Notes under the pieces: model-generated | The model's input: only the letters and a program-made list of their open reading frames with translations | Database searches by the model: none | Told to the model about the DNA's origin: nothing | Shown here: piece after piece, positions 46,831 to 55,836 of the stretch | Numbering within the stretch: position 1 is the first letter of the stretch | Layout of the letters: the number at the start of each line of letters is the position of its first letter | Position numbers and translations under genes: made by a program | Source: Parahoeflea halophila | GTDB lineage: Bacteria > Pseudomonadota > Alphaproteobacteria > Rhizobiales > Rhizobiaceae | Reading direction: 5' to 3' | DNA: 64,000 nt | NCBI RefSeq assembly: GCF_900220985.1 | Contig: NZ_OCPC01000001.1 | Location: 286,739-350,738, forward strand

Positions 46831-48512
46831 CCCCGGTCCCGAAACCTGTTCGTGATCGGATAACGCCGGTCACGGCCGAAATTCTTGCGGGTGATCTTCA
46901 CCCCCGGCGCCGACTGGCGGCGCTTGTATTCGGCGATGTAGAGCAGGTGCTCGATGCGGTGCACGATGGCGACGTCATGTCCGCGCGCGACGATCTCCTC
47001 TACACCCATCTCGTTCTCGACCAGGCATTCGAGAATGTCGTCGAGCACCGGGTAAGGCGGCAGCGAATCCTGGTCGGTCTGGTCCGGCCGGAGTTCGGCC
47101 GACGGCGCCTTGTCGATGATGTTGACCGGGATCACTTCGCCCGAAGGCCCGAGTGCCCCGGGTGGCACATGGCTGTTGCGCCAGCGCGACAGCGCATAGA
47201 CCTGCATCTTGTAGAGATCCTTGATCGGGTTGAAGCCACCGTTCATGTCACCGTAAAGCGTGGCGTAGCCGACCGACATCTCGCTCTTGTTTCCGGTGGT
47301 TACCACCATCGAGCCGAACTTGTTGGAAATCGCCATCAGGATGACGCCGCGCGCCCGGCTCTGCAGGTTTTCCTCGGTCACGCCTTCATCGGTGCCCTCG
47401 AACATGTCGCCGAGCGCCTCGAGAAAGCCCTGCACCGGCTCCTCGATCGCCACCGTGTCGTAGCGGCAGCCAAGCGCACGGGCGCAGGCTTCCGCATCGG
47501 TAAACGAGCTTTCTGACGTATAGCGGTAGGGCAGCATTACGGTGCGCACCCGCTCTTCACCCAGCGCATCGACGGCGAGTGCCGCGCAGATCGCCGAATC
47601 GATGCCGCCCGACAGCCCCAGAACCACGTTGCGGAAGCCGTTCTTGTTGACGTAGTCCCTGAGGCCGAGCATGCAGGCGCGGTAATCCGCCTCTTCCCGG
47701 TCCGGGATCACCGACATCGGGCCATTGGCGCAGGCCCATGTGCCGTCATCCTGGCGCCTGTAGGTGACGATGGAGACGGTTTCCTCGAACTGGCTCATCT
47801 GGAAGGCCAGGCTCTTGTCGGCATTCATGCCGAAACTGGCGCCATCGAAGACCAGCTCGTCCTGGCCGCCGACCTGGTTGGCGTAGATCATCGGCAAACC
47901 GCTCTCGATCACCTGGCGCAGCACCACTTGGTGACGGATATCGACCTTGCCTCGATAATAGGGTGAACCATTGGGCACGATGAGAATTTCCGCCCCGCTC
48001 TCACTCAGTGTTTCGCAGACGCCGAGATCGCCCCAGATGTCCTCGCAAACCGGAATACCGAAACGCACGCCACGGATTGACACCGGGCCCGGCATTTCGC
48101 CGACGTGAAACACCCGTTTCTCGTCGAACTCGCCGTAATTGGGCAGATCTACCTTGTCCCGCGAAGTGACAATCTTGCCGCCGTCAAGCACCGCAACCGA
48201 GTTGTAGCGCCTGTCGCCTTCAAATCGCGGGTAACCGATCACGACGGCCGGGCCACCGTCATCGGTTTCGGCAGCCAGGGTTTCGATCGCCCTGAGGCAG
48301 TTTTTGAGAAAGGCCGGCTTGAGCACCAGATCTTCCGGCGGATAGCCGGCGATGAACAGCTCGGTCAGCAACACCACGTCGGCGCCGTGCCGGGCAGCAT
48401 CCTCGCGCGCCTGACGCGCCTTCGCGAGATTGCCGGCAATATCGCCAACAGTCGGATTGAGCTGGCCGACGGCGATGCGGATGGTGGTCAAATTGTCTTG
48501 GTTCTGGGTCAT
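46827..48512 (-). CDS. nadE: glutamine-dependent NAD+ synthetase
   Basis: NadE amidates nicotinate adenine dinucleotide to NAD+. The 561-residue product fuses an N-terminal glutaminase of the nitrilase fold (catalytic Glu in LLTELFIAGYPPEDL ~48-62, Lys in SRDKVDLPNYGEFDE ~118, Cys in FGIPVCEDIWG ~158) to the synthetase domain (P-loop VLGLSGGIDSAICAALAVDA ~296; VVTTGNKSEMSVGYATLYGD ~408). It therefore uses glutamine, not free ammonia. It overlaps the downstream MFS gene by 4 nt. Confidence 0.96.
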   Translation of the reverse strand: MTQNQDNLTTIRIAVGQLNPTVGDIAGNLAKARQAREDAARHGADVVLLTELFIAGYPPEDLVLKPAFLKNCLRAIETLAAETDDGGPAVVIGYPRFEGDRRYNSVAVLDGGKIVTSRDKVDLPNYGEFDEKRVFHVGEMPGPVSIRGVRFGIPVCEDIWGDLGVCETLSESGAEILIVPNGSPYYRGKVDIRHQVVLRQVIESGLPMIYANQVGGQDELVFDGASFGMNADKSLAFQMSQFEETVSIVTYRRQDDGTWACANGPMSVIPDREEADYRACMLGLRDYVNKNGFRNVVLGLSGGIDSAICAALAVDALGEERVRTVMLPYRYTSESSFTDAEACARALGCRYDTVAIEEPVQGFLEALGDMFEGTDEGVTEENLQSRARGVILMAISNKFGSMVVTTGNKSEMSVGYATLYGDMNGGFNPIKDLYKMQVYALSRWRNSHVPPGALGPSGEVIPVNIIDKAPSAELRPDQTDQDSLPPYPVLDDILECLVENEMGVEEIVARGHDVAIVHRIEHLLYIAEYKRRQSAPGVKITRKNFGRDRRYPITNRFRDRG

Positions 48513-48615
48513 GTCAGCCGTGTTAGCGCAACTTGCCGGACTTGCAAATCACCGATTCCGTCATTGCCGGAACAGTGCCGGAGAATGCGCGCACTTGCTG
48601 CGTCGGACCAGCGGC

Positions 48616-49467
48616 TCAAGCCGCCGCTGTGGCCGGTGGCGGGTCGAACCGCCACATGGTCATCGCCAGCACGCCGAACTCGGCGCTGTCATGGACCAGC
48701 CGCGCCGTGCCGTGCCTTCCGGCAGCGCCCATTGCCACATAGAGCGGCAGCAGGTGCTCGTCGGTCGGATGATTTTCCACCGCATAGGGCGCCGCACTGC
48801 GGTAATCGATGAGGGCATCGACATCGCTGGCCGTCAGCCGCTCGTTCATCCAGTTGGTGAAGCTCTCGACCCAGTGAGGCACCTCGGCCAGCCGTGTGCC
48901 CCTGCGCAACAGCTTGAAGGCTTCGCCGAGATTGTGGGTAAACGAGCCGGAACCGATGACGAGCACACCTTCCGCGCCCAGCTCCGAAAGCGCCTGCCCG
49001 AGCCGGAAATGATGTTCCGGCCCCTCGTTCGGGTCCACCGACACCGAGACAACAGGAACGTCGGCATCGGGATAGGCGAGCTTCAGCGGCACCCAGACGC
49101 CGTGATCGAAACCGCGCTTGTCCGCGGCACTGGCGGCAAAGCCTGCCTCTCGCAGATCGCCCGCAATCCGCCCCGCCAGTTCGGGCTCGCCCGGCGCCGG
49201 ATACTGCATGGCATAAAGTTCAGGCGCGAAGCCGCCGAAATCATGTATCGTTTCCGGTTTCGGATCAGCCGAAACCACCACCCCGCCCGAGACTTCGAAA
49301 TGCGCGCTGGCCACAACAATGGCGCGCGGACGCGGCAGATCCTCCGCCATCTGCTTGAGCCAGGCGGCAGCCTGCGTGTCAGCGATCACGGTGTCCGGCG
49401 ACCCGTGCGAAATGAACAGGGCGGGGAACGGTGGAATGGGTTCGGCTGAACTTTCGGACTGGGTCAT
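48616..49467 (-). CDS. class III extradiol ring-cleavage dioxygenase-like protein (DODA/YgiD type)
   Basis: The 283-residue product starts with FPALFISHGSPDTVIADTQ (His ligand in SHGSP, ~20), then VVASAHFEVSGGVVV (second His, ~55), RGFDHGVWVPLKLAYPDADV (~118-137), GSGSFTHNLGEAF (~172) and NHPTDEHLLPLYVAMGAAG (~233-251). These are the metal and active-site positions of LigB/DODA-family proteins that open aromatic rings with Fe(II) or Zn(II). The substrate is unknown; an orphan DODA gene often handles catechols such as DOPA. AGGAGA precedes ATG 49467. Confidence 0.88.
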   Translation of the reverse strand: MTQSESSAEPIPPFPALFISHGSPDTVIADTQAAAWLKQMAEDLPRPRAIVVASAHFEVSGGVVVSADPKPETIHDFGGFAPELYAMQYPAPGEPELAGRIAGDLREAGFAASAADKRGFDHGVWVPLKLAYPDADVPVVSVSVDPNEGPEHHFRLGQALSELGAEGVLVIGSGSFTHNLGEAFKLLRRGTRLAEVPHWVESFTNWMNERLTASDVDALIDYRSAAPYAVENHPTDEHLLPLYVAMGAAGRHGTARLVHDSAEFGVLAMTMWRFDPPPATAAA

Positions 49468-50309
49468 GATCTGTCTCCTTGCGCCCAACATAGGCCGTCG
49501 CAGTCGTTCACAGAAGACCAGAAGATGGCCACTCTGCGTTCCGATATGGTGAACAGAAATCATGCAGGCGGCCCTTCAGGGCGCGCCGAACAACCCGCAT
49601 GGACGGTATCCACCGGGGTAAAGTCTGTCTTCAGTCCGGAGGGCCGCACGCGGGCTTTGCCTCTGGAGAATGAAGAATAGGTGGCGCGGCTCGCGCGCGG
49701 CCCGACTATCGCCGGATGATGTCCGCATCCGACAGACGGCGCCTTGCACCCCCGGGGTGTTACCCCGCCCGGATTGCTCCGGCCGCGATCTGGACTGACC
49801 GCGGGAATGGGTCTCGAGGTACCGGCACGGACCCTGACGCGTTTCACGCGCTTCATGTCCGCCACAGGCCCGGACCGGCCCATTGCTCCACACCCTGCCT
49901 ATCGGCTGGTGCGGACCAGAACCCGGCCCGGTGGCTGGCTTTGCACGCGTCTCGCAAGAGACCCGCCCGCCAGCGGAACCAAGATGGCCTCCGCCTCCTT
50001 TCAAGCCTTGCCGCACGTTACGGCAAGTCCCGAAAGGCCTTCCCCCCGCCTGGTCGAAACCGTTCGCGAACCATCCGGCAGCGGGAGTGCGATGATGATG
50101 ACATGGGGGTTGGCGGGTGGGGAAAAGATTGCGGGATCTTTTTTTGAGATTGGCGCCGTTTTCGTCATCCTCGGCCGCCGAGCCGAGGATCTACTCAGTG
50201 AAGCTTCAAAACTTCTATCTGTTTGGAGAGATAACGGAATGGATCCTAGGGTCGGAGCCCTAGGATGACGACGGCGAGAGTGTGCGAAGTAGCGGCGCGG
50301 TATCCCACA
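49468..50309. other. 842-nt stretch without a recognisable gene
   Basis: Four overlapping open frames cover 49560-50268 on both strands, but their translations are Pro/Arg/Gly-rich, differ from any family I know and have poor starts. I read the stretch as non-coding or decayed. The last 110 nt are a dispersed repeat (50163-50272). Confidence 0.6.
50163..50272. repeat. GTCATCCTCGG-type repeat, inverted pair
   Basis: The left half reads CGTCATCCTCGG ... GCCGAGGATCTACTCAGTG and the right half, inverted, reads on the minus strand CGTCGTCATCCTAGGGCTCC ... GGATCCATTCCGTTAT. The two halves face each other around about 60 nt. The right half matches the copy at 50915-50953 and, more weakly, 13835-13898. 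Confidence 0.62.
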
Positions 50310-50735
50310 TCAATCCTCCGCCACCAGCAATCCCTCAGAGCCCTTCTCATATTGCGGCAGGCCATCGGTGATCTCGTAGAAATCGCCCTTGTCGGCGCAG
50401 AAGATGTGCTTGGTTATTGTCAGACCGCTCGGCGCATCAAAGGCACCCGCCAGAACCGAGATATGCGCATCATCCTGGTGCTTCCAGAACAGCGCCGAGC
50501 CGCAGGTTCTGCAGAATCCGCGCTTGGCGAATTCGGAAGCCTGATACCAAGTTATGTTCTCCCCGCCCTCGATCTCTATGTTCTCGTCAGCCACATTGGT
50601 GGCGGCGAAATAGAGCCCGGACTGACGCCGGCACTGCGAACAATGACAGGCGACCACTTCGCGAAGCGGGCCGGTGGTGCGGAACCGCACAGCGCCGCAA
50701 TTGCAGTGGCCGGTGCGGATCTGGGTGTCTGACAT
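50310..50735 (-). CDS. GFA/CENP-V-domain zinc-binding protein
   Basis: The 141-residue product has the GFA zinc ligands in order: GHCNCGAVRF (~9-18), CHCSQCRRQSG (~30-40) and GFCRTCGSALFW (~73-84). GFA proteins are named for glutathione-dependent formaldehyde-activating enzyme, but most relatives have no proven activity. It is cytosolic. It stands alone between two dispersed repeats, which marks it as accessory. Confidence 0.88.
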   Translation of the reverse strand: MSDTQIRTGHCNCGAVRFRTTGPLREVVACHCSQCRRQSGLYFAATNVADENIEIEGGENITWYQASEFAKRGFCRTCGSALFWKHQDDAHISVLAGAFDAPSGLTITKHIFCADKGDFYEITDGLPQYEKGSEGLLVAED

Positions 50736-50914
50736 GGCGGACTCCGAGGGGTGCGACTCTGGTTGGAGATGATCAAAGCACGGACGCGTCCTGCCTTTCT
50801 ACTGACGTTTGCGACATTGCATCGCCATGCCGGACCTTACCGTCATCATTCCCGGGCCACCGAGCCGATGGTCCAGACCGTGATCCGGCCGCACCCGGCG
50901 TCTGGGTAGAAATT

Positions 50915-51058
50915 GCGGAATGGATCCTCGGGTCGGGGCCCGAGGATGACGAACGATAGGCCCGAGGATGACGAGACGAGGGGCTCGAGGATGACGAGAC
51001 GAGAGTGCAGTGTTCCGTAGCGCTCCGTCATGCCGGACCCCGATCCGGCATCCAGCGG
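50915..51058. repeat. cluster of dispersed repeat fragments
   Basis: 50915-50953 is a minus-orientation half-element (GCGGAATGGATCCTCGGGTC, then GGGGCCCGAGGATGACGA). It is followed by two further direct partial copies of CGAGGATGACGAGACGAG (near 50962 and 50985) and by a different palindromic piece, GTCATGCCGGACCCCGATCC plus GGCATCCAGC (51029-51058). The whole 616-nt space 50736-51351 has no convincing gene; it also holds a perfect palindrome CCTCCCCTTAGGGGAGG near 51238. Confidence 0.6.
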
Positions 51059-51285
51059 GCGAGCGTCTGCGAGACGGAAGACCATATTGTCCAAGATATG
51101 AAAAGTCATTCACCGCGCAGACGCGCGGTGGCTGGAAACCGGAGGCTGCGACGTCGCTTCGCTTGTCTGGATCAGGTCCGGTATGACGGCGGTGGGGATT
51201 TGGCACTAAGATCCCGGTGCAGAAACGGGACAGCCAACCTCCCCTTAGGGGAGGCTTGGGATTGTACCCTGCTCCAGCCCCAAGA

Positions 51286-51314
51286 CCAAAAACGCCGGGG
51301 CTTCCCCCGGCGTT
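51286..51314 (-). terminator. rho-independent terminator of aroG
   Basis: On the minus strand AACGCCGGGG and CCCCGGCGTT form a perfect 10-bp stem with a 4-nt loop, followed by TTTGG. It is about 40 nt after the aroG stop. Confidence 0.88.
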
Positions 51315-51351
51315 CTCGTAATCAAGTCAGTCCGTTGTAGTCGGACGGCTA

Positions 51352-52725
51352 TCAGCCGTTCACAACCTGCTTTTCTTCGTCGCGGCCGCCCTTCATGCGT
51401 TCGGCGACGAGGAAAGCGAGTTCCAGCGCCTGGTCGGCGTTGAGGCGCGGGTCGCAATGGGTGTGGTAGCGGTCCTGCAGGTCCTCGCCCGAGAGCGCCC
51501 GGGCGCCGCCGGTGCATTCGGTGACGTTCTTGCCGGTCATCTCGATATGGATGCCGCCGGGATGGGTGCCTTCGGCGCGGTGGATCTGGAAGAACGAATC
51601 CACTTCCGACAGGATCCGCTCGAACGGACGGGTCTTGTAGTTGTTGAGCGTGATCGTGTTGCCGTGCATCGGGTCGCACGACCACACCACCTTGCGGCCC
51701 TCGCGCTCGACGGCGCGGATCAGCTTCGGCAGGTGATCGGCCACCTTGTCGTGGCCGAAGCGGGCGATGAGCGTCAGCCGTCCGGCCTCATTGGCCGGGT
51801 TGAGCATGTCGATCAGCGTCAGCAGCTCGTCGGGATCGAGCGAAGGGCCGCATTTCAGGCCAATCGGGTTCTTGATGCCACGGGCATACTCGATATGCGC
51901 ATGGTCGGTCTGGCGCGTCCGGTCGCCGATCCAGATCATGTGGCCAGAGGTGGCGTAGTAATCGCCCGACGTCGAATCGGTGCGGGTCATGGCTTCTTCA
52001 TAGCCAAGCAGCAGGGCTTCGTGGCTGGTGAAGAAATCGGTCTCGCGCAGATTGGCGTGATTGTCGGCATTGATGCCGATCGCCTTCATGAAATCCATGG
52101 TCTCGGAGATCCGGTCGGCCAGCGCCCGGTAGCGCTCGGCCTGGGGGCTGTCCTTGACGAAACCGAGCATCCACTTGTGCACATTGTCGAGATTGGCGTA
52201 ACCGCCCTGGGCAAAGGCACGCAGCAGGTTGAGCGTCGCCGCAGACTGCCGGTAAGCCATGATCTGTCGCTCGGGATCGGGCACGCGCGACTTCTCGTTG
52301 AACTCGATGCCGTTGATGATGTCGCCGCGGTAGCTCGGAAGCTCGGTGCCGTCCTTCTTTTCGACATTGGACGAGCGCGGCTTGGCGAACTGGCCGGCGA
52401 TGCGGCCGATCTTGACCACCGGCTGCTGCGCGCCGAAGGTCAGAACGACGGCCATCTGCAGAAAGACGCGGAAGAAATCGCGGATGTTGTCGGCCTCGTG
52501 CTCGGCGAAACTTTCGGCGCAGTCGCCGCCCTGAAGCAGAAAGCCCCTGCCCTCGGCGACCTCGGCAAGCGACGCGGTCAGCCGGCGGGCCTCACCCGCA
52601 AAAACCAGCGGCGGAAACTTGGCCAGCCGTGCTTCCGTCGCCTTGAGCGCGTCCGCGTCCGGATAATCCGGGACCTGCTGGATCGGTTTGTTGCGCCAGC
52701 TTGATGGGGTCCAGTTCTGTGCCAT
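51352..52725 (-). CDS. aroG: class II 3-deoxy-7-phosphoheptulonate (DAHP) synthase
   Basis: This enzyme condenses phosphoenolpyruvate and erythrose 4-phosphate, the first shikimate-pathway step. The 457-residue product is the plant-like class II type: [20 protein letters not shown] (metal-binding Cys, ~71-90), [14 protein letters not shown] (~205), [19 protein letters not shown] (~270-288), [13 protein letters not shown] (~350-362) and [18 protein letters not shown] (~390-407). ATG 52725 ([15 protein letters not shown]) is the family start; an in-frame ATG at 52752 lies inside a leader hairpin. The 5' leader carries three similar hairpins. Symbol follows rhizobial usage. Confidence 0.94.
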   Translation of the reverse strand: MAQNWTPSSWRNKPIQQVPDYPDADALKATEARLAKFPPLVFAGEARRLTASLAEVAEGRGFLLQGGDCAESFAEHEADNIRDFFRVFLQMAVVLTFGAQQPVVKIGRIAGQFAKPRSSNVEKKDGTELPSYRGDIINGIEFNEKSRVPDPERQIMAYRQSAATLNLLRAFAQGGYANLDNVHKWMLGFVKDSPQAERYRALADRISETMDFMKAIGINADNHANLRETDFFTSHEALLLGYEEAMTRTDSTSGDYYATSGHMIWIGDRTRQTDHAHIEYARGIKNPIGLKCGPSLDPDELLTLIDMLNPANEAGRLTLIARFGHDKVADHLPKLIRAVEREGRKVVWSCDPMHGNTITLNNYKTRPFERILSEVDSFFQIHRAEGTHPGGIHIEMTGKNVTECTGGARALSGEDLQDRYHTHCDPRLNADQALELAFLVAERMKGGRDEEKQVVNG

Positions 52726-52742
52726 GTCGTTCACCGTGTTGA

Positions 52743-52829
52743 CCGGGCTCATGCCCGGAAGTTTTACGGGGCAATGCGCCCGCGGGTTGATCGGGCTGAC
52801 GCCCGGCTGTTCGCGGGGCTGAGCCCCGC
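52743..52829 (-). promoter_or_regulatory. aroG 5' leader with three repeated hairpins
   Basis: Three short hairpins of the same plan occur in the leader: CCGGGC-TCAT-GCCCGG (52743-52758), CGGGC-TGAC-GCCCG (52792-52805) and GCGGGGC-TGA-GCCCCGC (52813-52829). The first contains the alternative ATG at 52752. They lie between the promoter at 52850 and the aroG start. No leader peptide rich in aromatic codons is seen. A regulatory role is inferred. Confidence 0.45.
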
Positions 52830-52849
52830 AGATCGCTTATTTTACCGGG

Positions 52850-52877
52850 CTTATAGCGATAGATTGGCCAAGTGCAA
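52850..52877 (-). promoter_or_regulatory. predicted aroG promoter
   Basis: On the minus strand TTGCAC (52872-52877) and TATAAG (52850-52855) are separated by 16 nt. The predicted transcript starts near 52843, giving a leader of about 120 nt. Confidence 0.6.
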
Positions 52878-52912
52878 ACCCGGCAAATCGAATCAACCGG
52901 GCTTGCGCGATC

Positions 52913-53671
52913 TCAATCCGGCGCGCGCGCCGCAAGGGCTGCATCAAACAGTTCGATCTCGGCCGGCGACAGGCGGACCGCACGCGGGTAGAGCGGCGCG
53001 GCCCGGTCCTCGTGGATCGGGGTGTGGAAGGCGTCGGTTTCGGCGATAAAGCGGTGCACGCTCTCAGGCCCGAATTCGCGCAAAAACCCCTGCAGCACCG
53101 CATCGAGATAGGATCTGAGGATCGGCGCCGGCCCCTCGCTGACGGGATGCTCGGTCCGCGCCTCGTAGACATGCAGGCGGATGCCGTCGCCAAGCCCATG
53201 CCCAGGCCACTGCCCGGAATCGGCGCCGGACGCGTCGAACTCCAGATCGGCAAGCCTGATGTCGCGCCGGTGATAGCGGAATTCGCGGGCGTCGATGCCG
53301 GGAAGGTTGACCGCGAAATCGATCACCAGCAGCCCGTCGATCGCAGCCCCCGCGGCGCGGTGGGCGGTCAGAAGCGACGGCGCCAGCTCTTGCGGCAATC
53401 CGGCCCCTGCTCCCGGCCCGTGTTCCCCCGTGACAGCCCCCATGTCCGGCCGCGGCCGCCAGGTCCGCCGCCAGCCCTTCAGCCGCGCCGGGTGGGCGGC
53501 GACATGGCCGTGGGTCAGGGTGGCGCGGTTGACCAGAGACCCGTAGCCGAAATAGCCGACAAGCTCGTCAGCACCCGGATGCGCAACCCTTGCGCCTGCG
53601 GCGGCCTGCCCGGCCCGGCCGCCCTCACCCGCCGGGATTGGACCTGTCTGCGGCTTTTCGAACTTGGACAT
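52913..53671 (-). CDS. gamma-glutamylcyclotransferase family protein
   Basis: The 252-residue product has a disordered N-terminus and then the GGCT/ChaC-like start motif ELVGYFGYGSLVNRATL (~38-54), the YGSL loop that holds the gamma-glutamyl group. The catalytic Glu expected later in the fold cannot be fixed by eye. Members cyclise gamma-glutamyl compounds, including glutathione, to 5-oxoproline. Further conserved-looking blocks are LLVIDFAVNLPGIDAREFRY and RLADLEFDA. ATG 53671 is used; an in-frame GTG lies two codons earlier. It is 35 nt upstream of the aroG promoter on the same strand. Confidence 0.75.
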   Translation of the reverse strand: MSKFEKPQTGPIPAGEGGRAGQAAAGARVAHPGADELVGYFGYGSLVNRATLTHGHVAAHPARLKGWRRTWRPRPDMGAVTGEHGPGAGAGLPQELAPSLLTAHRAAGAAIDGLLVIDFAVNLPGIDAREFRYHRRDIRLADLEFDASGADSGQWPGHGLGDGIRLHVYEARTEHPVSEGPAPILRSYLDAVLQGFLREFGPESVHRFIAETDAFHTPIHEDRAAPLYPRAVRLSPAEIELFDAALAARAPD

Positions 53672-53723
53672 CAGCACCTTGCCTTCCTACATTGGGGGAC
53701 AGCAATCGAACACAAATCCGCCA

Positions 53724-53783
53724 GAACACGCCAGCCAGAGCCATTCAGCCAGAGCCAGCCAGGCAGAACAGTTCAGCCAGAAC
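53724..53783 (+). repeat. short imperfect direct repeat (CAGCCAGA) ahead of the ALDH gene
   Basis: Within 60 nt the word CAGCCAGA, alone or as TTCAGCCAGA, recurs four times with partial copies (CCAGCCAGG, GGCAGAAC). It occupies the space between the divergent cyclotransferase and aldehyde dehydrogenase starts, directly upstream of the latter. Confidence 0.6.
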
Positions 53784-53794
53784 GGGGACACCCC

Positions 53795-55165
53795 ATGACG
53801 CAGACACCAGACCGCATCGCCGCCCTACGCGCCAGCTTCGACGGCGGCAGGACCCGTCCGGCAAAATGGCGGCGGCAACAGCTCTACCAGCTGATGACCA
53901 TGATCGAGGAAAACGAGGCTGCGATCAACGAGGCGCTCAATGCCGATCTCGGCAAGTCCTGCTTTGAGGCCCGGATGACGGAAGTGGGCACGGTGCTTTC
54001 GGAAATCGTGCACACGCTGTCCAAGCTCAGGAGCTGGATGCGGCCGACAAGGGTTTCCACCCCGCTCTCCAACCAGCCGGGGCACAGCAGGATCGTGCAT
54101 GAACCGCTCGGCGTGGTGCTGATCATGGCGCCGTGGAACTATCCGTTCAACCTGACGCTGACGCCGCTGATCGGGGCCATCGCCGCGGGTAATTGCGCCG
54201 TTTTGAAGCCTTCGGAAGTCTCGGCCAACACCTCCGCGCTGCTGGCGCGGCTGATCTCGGCCTATCTCGAGAGCGATGCCTTTGCGGTGTTCGAGGGCGG
54301 GCCGGAGATCTCGACGGAGCTGCTCGAGCAGCGCTTCGACCACATCTTCTTCACCGGCAGCGAGGGCATCGGCCGCATCGTCATGAGTGCGGCTGCCAGG
54401 CACCTGACCCCGGTGACGCTGGAACTGGGCGGCAAGAGCCCCTGCATCATCACAGCCGACAGCGACCTCGAACTGGCAGCAAGGCGGGTCGCCTGGGGCA
54501 AGTTCCTCAATGCCGGGCAGACCTGCATCGCGCCCGACTATGTGATGATCGACGAGACCGTGGCTGACGCCTTTGTCGGGCAGATGCGAAAGGCCATCAC
54601 ATCCTTCTTCGGCGCCGATCCGAAGCAGAGCCCCGACTATTCGCGGCTGATCAACGAGCGCCATTTCGACCGCGTCCAGGGGCTGATTTCGGGCGGCGAT
54701 GTCGCCATCGGCGGCGAGACCGACCGCGCGGCGAAATACATCGCCCCCACCGTGCTGACCGGGGTTGCGCCCGAAGCAGAGGTGATGCGCGAGGAAATTT
54801 TTGGCCCGGTGCTGCCGGTGATGACCTACAAGAGCCTCGACGACGCCATCGGCTTCATCACCGCCCGGCCGAAGCCGCTGGCGCTTTATGTCTTTGCCCG
54901 ATCGCGCGACATCCAGAACGCGGTGATCGCCCGGACCAGCTCCGGCGGCGCCTGCATCAATGATGTGGTGATGCATCTGGCCGTCCCCGATCTCCCCTTC
55001 GGCGGCGTCGGCGCAAGCGGCATGGGTGCCTATCACGGCCGCGCCTCGTTTGACACTTTCAGCCATGCCCGCGCCGTGCTGACCAAGAGCGAACATTTTG
55101 ACGTGCCGCTGCGCTACCCGCCCTTCACCAAGACCAAGCTGCGCTGGCTCAAGCGGCTGCAGTAA
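53795..55165 (+). CDS. aldehyde dehydrogenase (class 3-like, membrane-tail type)
   Basis: The 456-residue enzyme oxidises aldehydes with NAD(P)+. It has MAPWNYPFNLTLTPLIGAIA (~111-130), KPSEVSANTSALLARLI, FFTGSEGIGRIVMSAAARHL (~185), the catalytic Glu in TPVTLELGGKSPCI (~210), the catalytic Cys in NAGQTCIAPDYVMID (~243) and EEIFGPVLPVMTYKSLDDAI (~331). The basic tail YPPFTKTKLRWLKRLQ is like class 3/fatty aldehyde dehydrogenases and coniferyl aldehyde dehydrogenases that touch membranes. Length fits (450-470). ATG 53795 is the family start; the much longer open frame to 53012 is antisense to another gene. Confidence 0.93.
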   Translation: MTQTPDRIAALRASFDGGRTRPAKWRRQQLYQLMTMIEENEAAINEALNADLGKSCFEARMTEVGTVLSEIVHTLSKLRSWMRPTRVSTPLSNQPGHSRIVHEPLGVVLIMAPWNYPFNLTLTPLIGAIAAGNCAVLKPSEVSANTSALLARLISAYLESDAFAVFEGGPEISTELLEQRFDHIFFTGSEGIGRIVMSAAARHLTPVTLELGGKSPCIITADSDLELAARRVAWGKFLNAGQTCIAPDYVMIDETVADAFVGQMRKAITSFFGADPKQSPDYSRLINERHFDRVQGLISGGDVAIGGETDRAAKYIAPTVLTGVAPEAEVMREEIFGPVLPVMTYKSLDDAIGFITARPKPLALYVFARSRDIQNAVIARTSSGGACINDVVMHLAVPDLPFGGVGASGMGAYHGRASFDTFSHARAVLTKSEHFDVPLRYPPFTKTKLRWLKRLQ

Positions 55166-55354
55166 GGCCACGAGCGGCGGCAGCACGATGCTGGCAAAAG
55201 CGGGATGTGGCTCACCCTCGCCAGTTCCGGATACTGAGCTCATGGCGGAACGGATCCATCATGGGTTGGGTTTCGGTAGCCAATTCCATCAGTGCCTGCA
55301 ATGTGGAACTGCGGCCATTGAGAGGTTTCGATGCAATGACCGCAATGCCCGTAC

Positions 55355-55750
55355 TCAGGCCGCGGCGGTCGCTTCGATCTCGAAGAGCAGTCCGGGGATT
55401 GCCAGGCGGGTGACACCGACAAGCGTCATCGGCGGGGCCACCTGGTGGGGGCCGAAACGCTTGCCCAGAAGATCGAAATTTTTCAGCGCCTCATCCACAT
55501 CCGTGGCATAGACGCCCAGTCTGATCACGTTGCCGAGCCCCATGCCCGCGGCCTTCAGCACCGCTTCGAGATTGTCGAGCGCGAGGCTGATCTGCGCCCG
55601 CATGTCGCCGGGATGTTGCGGGGCGCCATTGCCGTCGACCGCGGTCTGCCCGGCGCAGATCACCTGCCGCGCAGCACCCTCGATCAGTTCGGCCTGATTG
55701 TAGCCGAGCTTCACGGACCAGTCCCAGGGGTTCACAGCCGTCCGTTTCAT
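55355..55750 (-). CDS. RidA-family (YjgF/UK114) protein
   Basis: The 131-residue product has the RidA fold pattern: VICAGQTAVDGNGAPQHPGD (~30-49), DNLEAVLKAAGMGLGNVIRL (~58-77), GVYATDVDEALKNFD and a C-terminal MTLVGVTRLAIPGLLFEIEA (~109-128). In RidA proper an Arg near the C-terminus binds the imine product; here the equivalent stretch is TRLAIPG with Arg present. Such proteins hydrolyse reactive enamines/imines or act in degradation routes. It is divergent from a WYL-type regulator (86 nt), which may control it. AAGGAGAG precedes ATG 55750. Confidence 0.9.
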   Translation of the reverse strand: MKRTAVNPWDWSVKLGYNQAELIEGAARQVICAGQTAVDGNGAPQHPGDMRAQISLALDNLEAVLKAAGMGLGNVIRLGVYATDVDEALKNFDLLGKRFGPHQVAPPMTLVGVTRLAIPGLLFEIEATAAA

Positions 55751-55836
55751 GTCGCACTCTCCTTTTTTCGCGTTGCCGGTTTGGCTTAGGAGAAAATAGT
55801 GCCAATTCCTGTCACCATTTGTGCTAGGGTGGCGGC

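Noticed and set aside
49560..50268. Overlapping frames of 107-174 codons in the gene-poor stretch
   Set aside because: Low-complexity Pro/Arg translations, poor starts, and one runs into a dispersed repeat; no support as genes.
53012..53794. N-terminal extension of the aldehyde dehydrogenase frame
   Set aside because: The extension is antisense to the cyclotransferase gene and runs through the CAGCCAGA repeats; the family start is ATG 53795.
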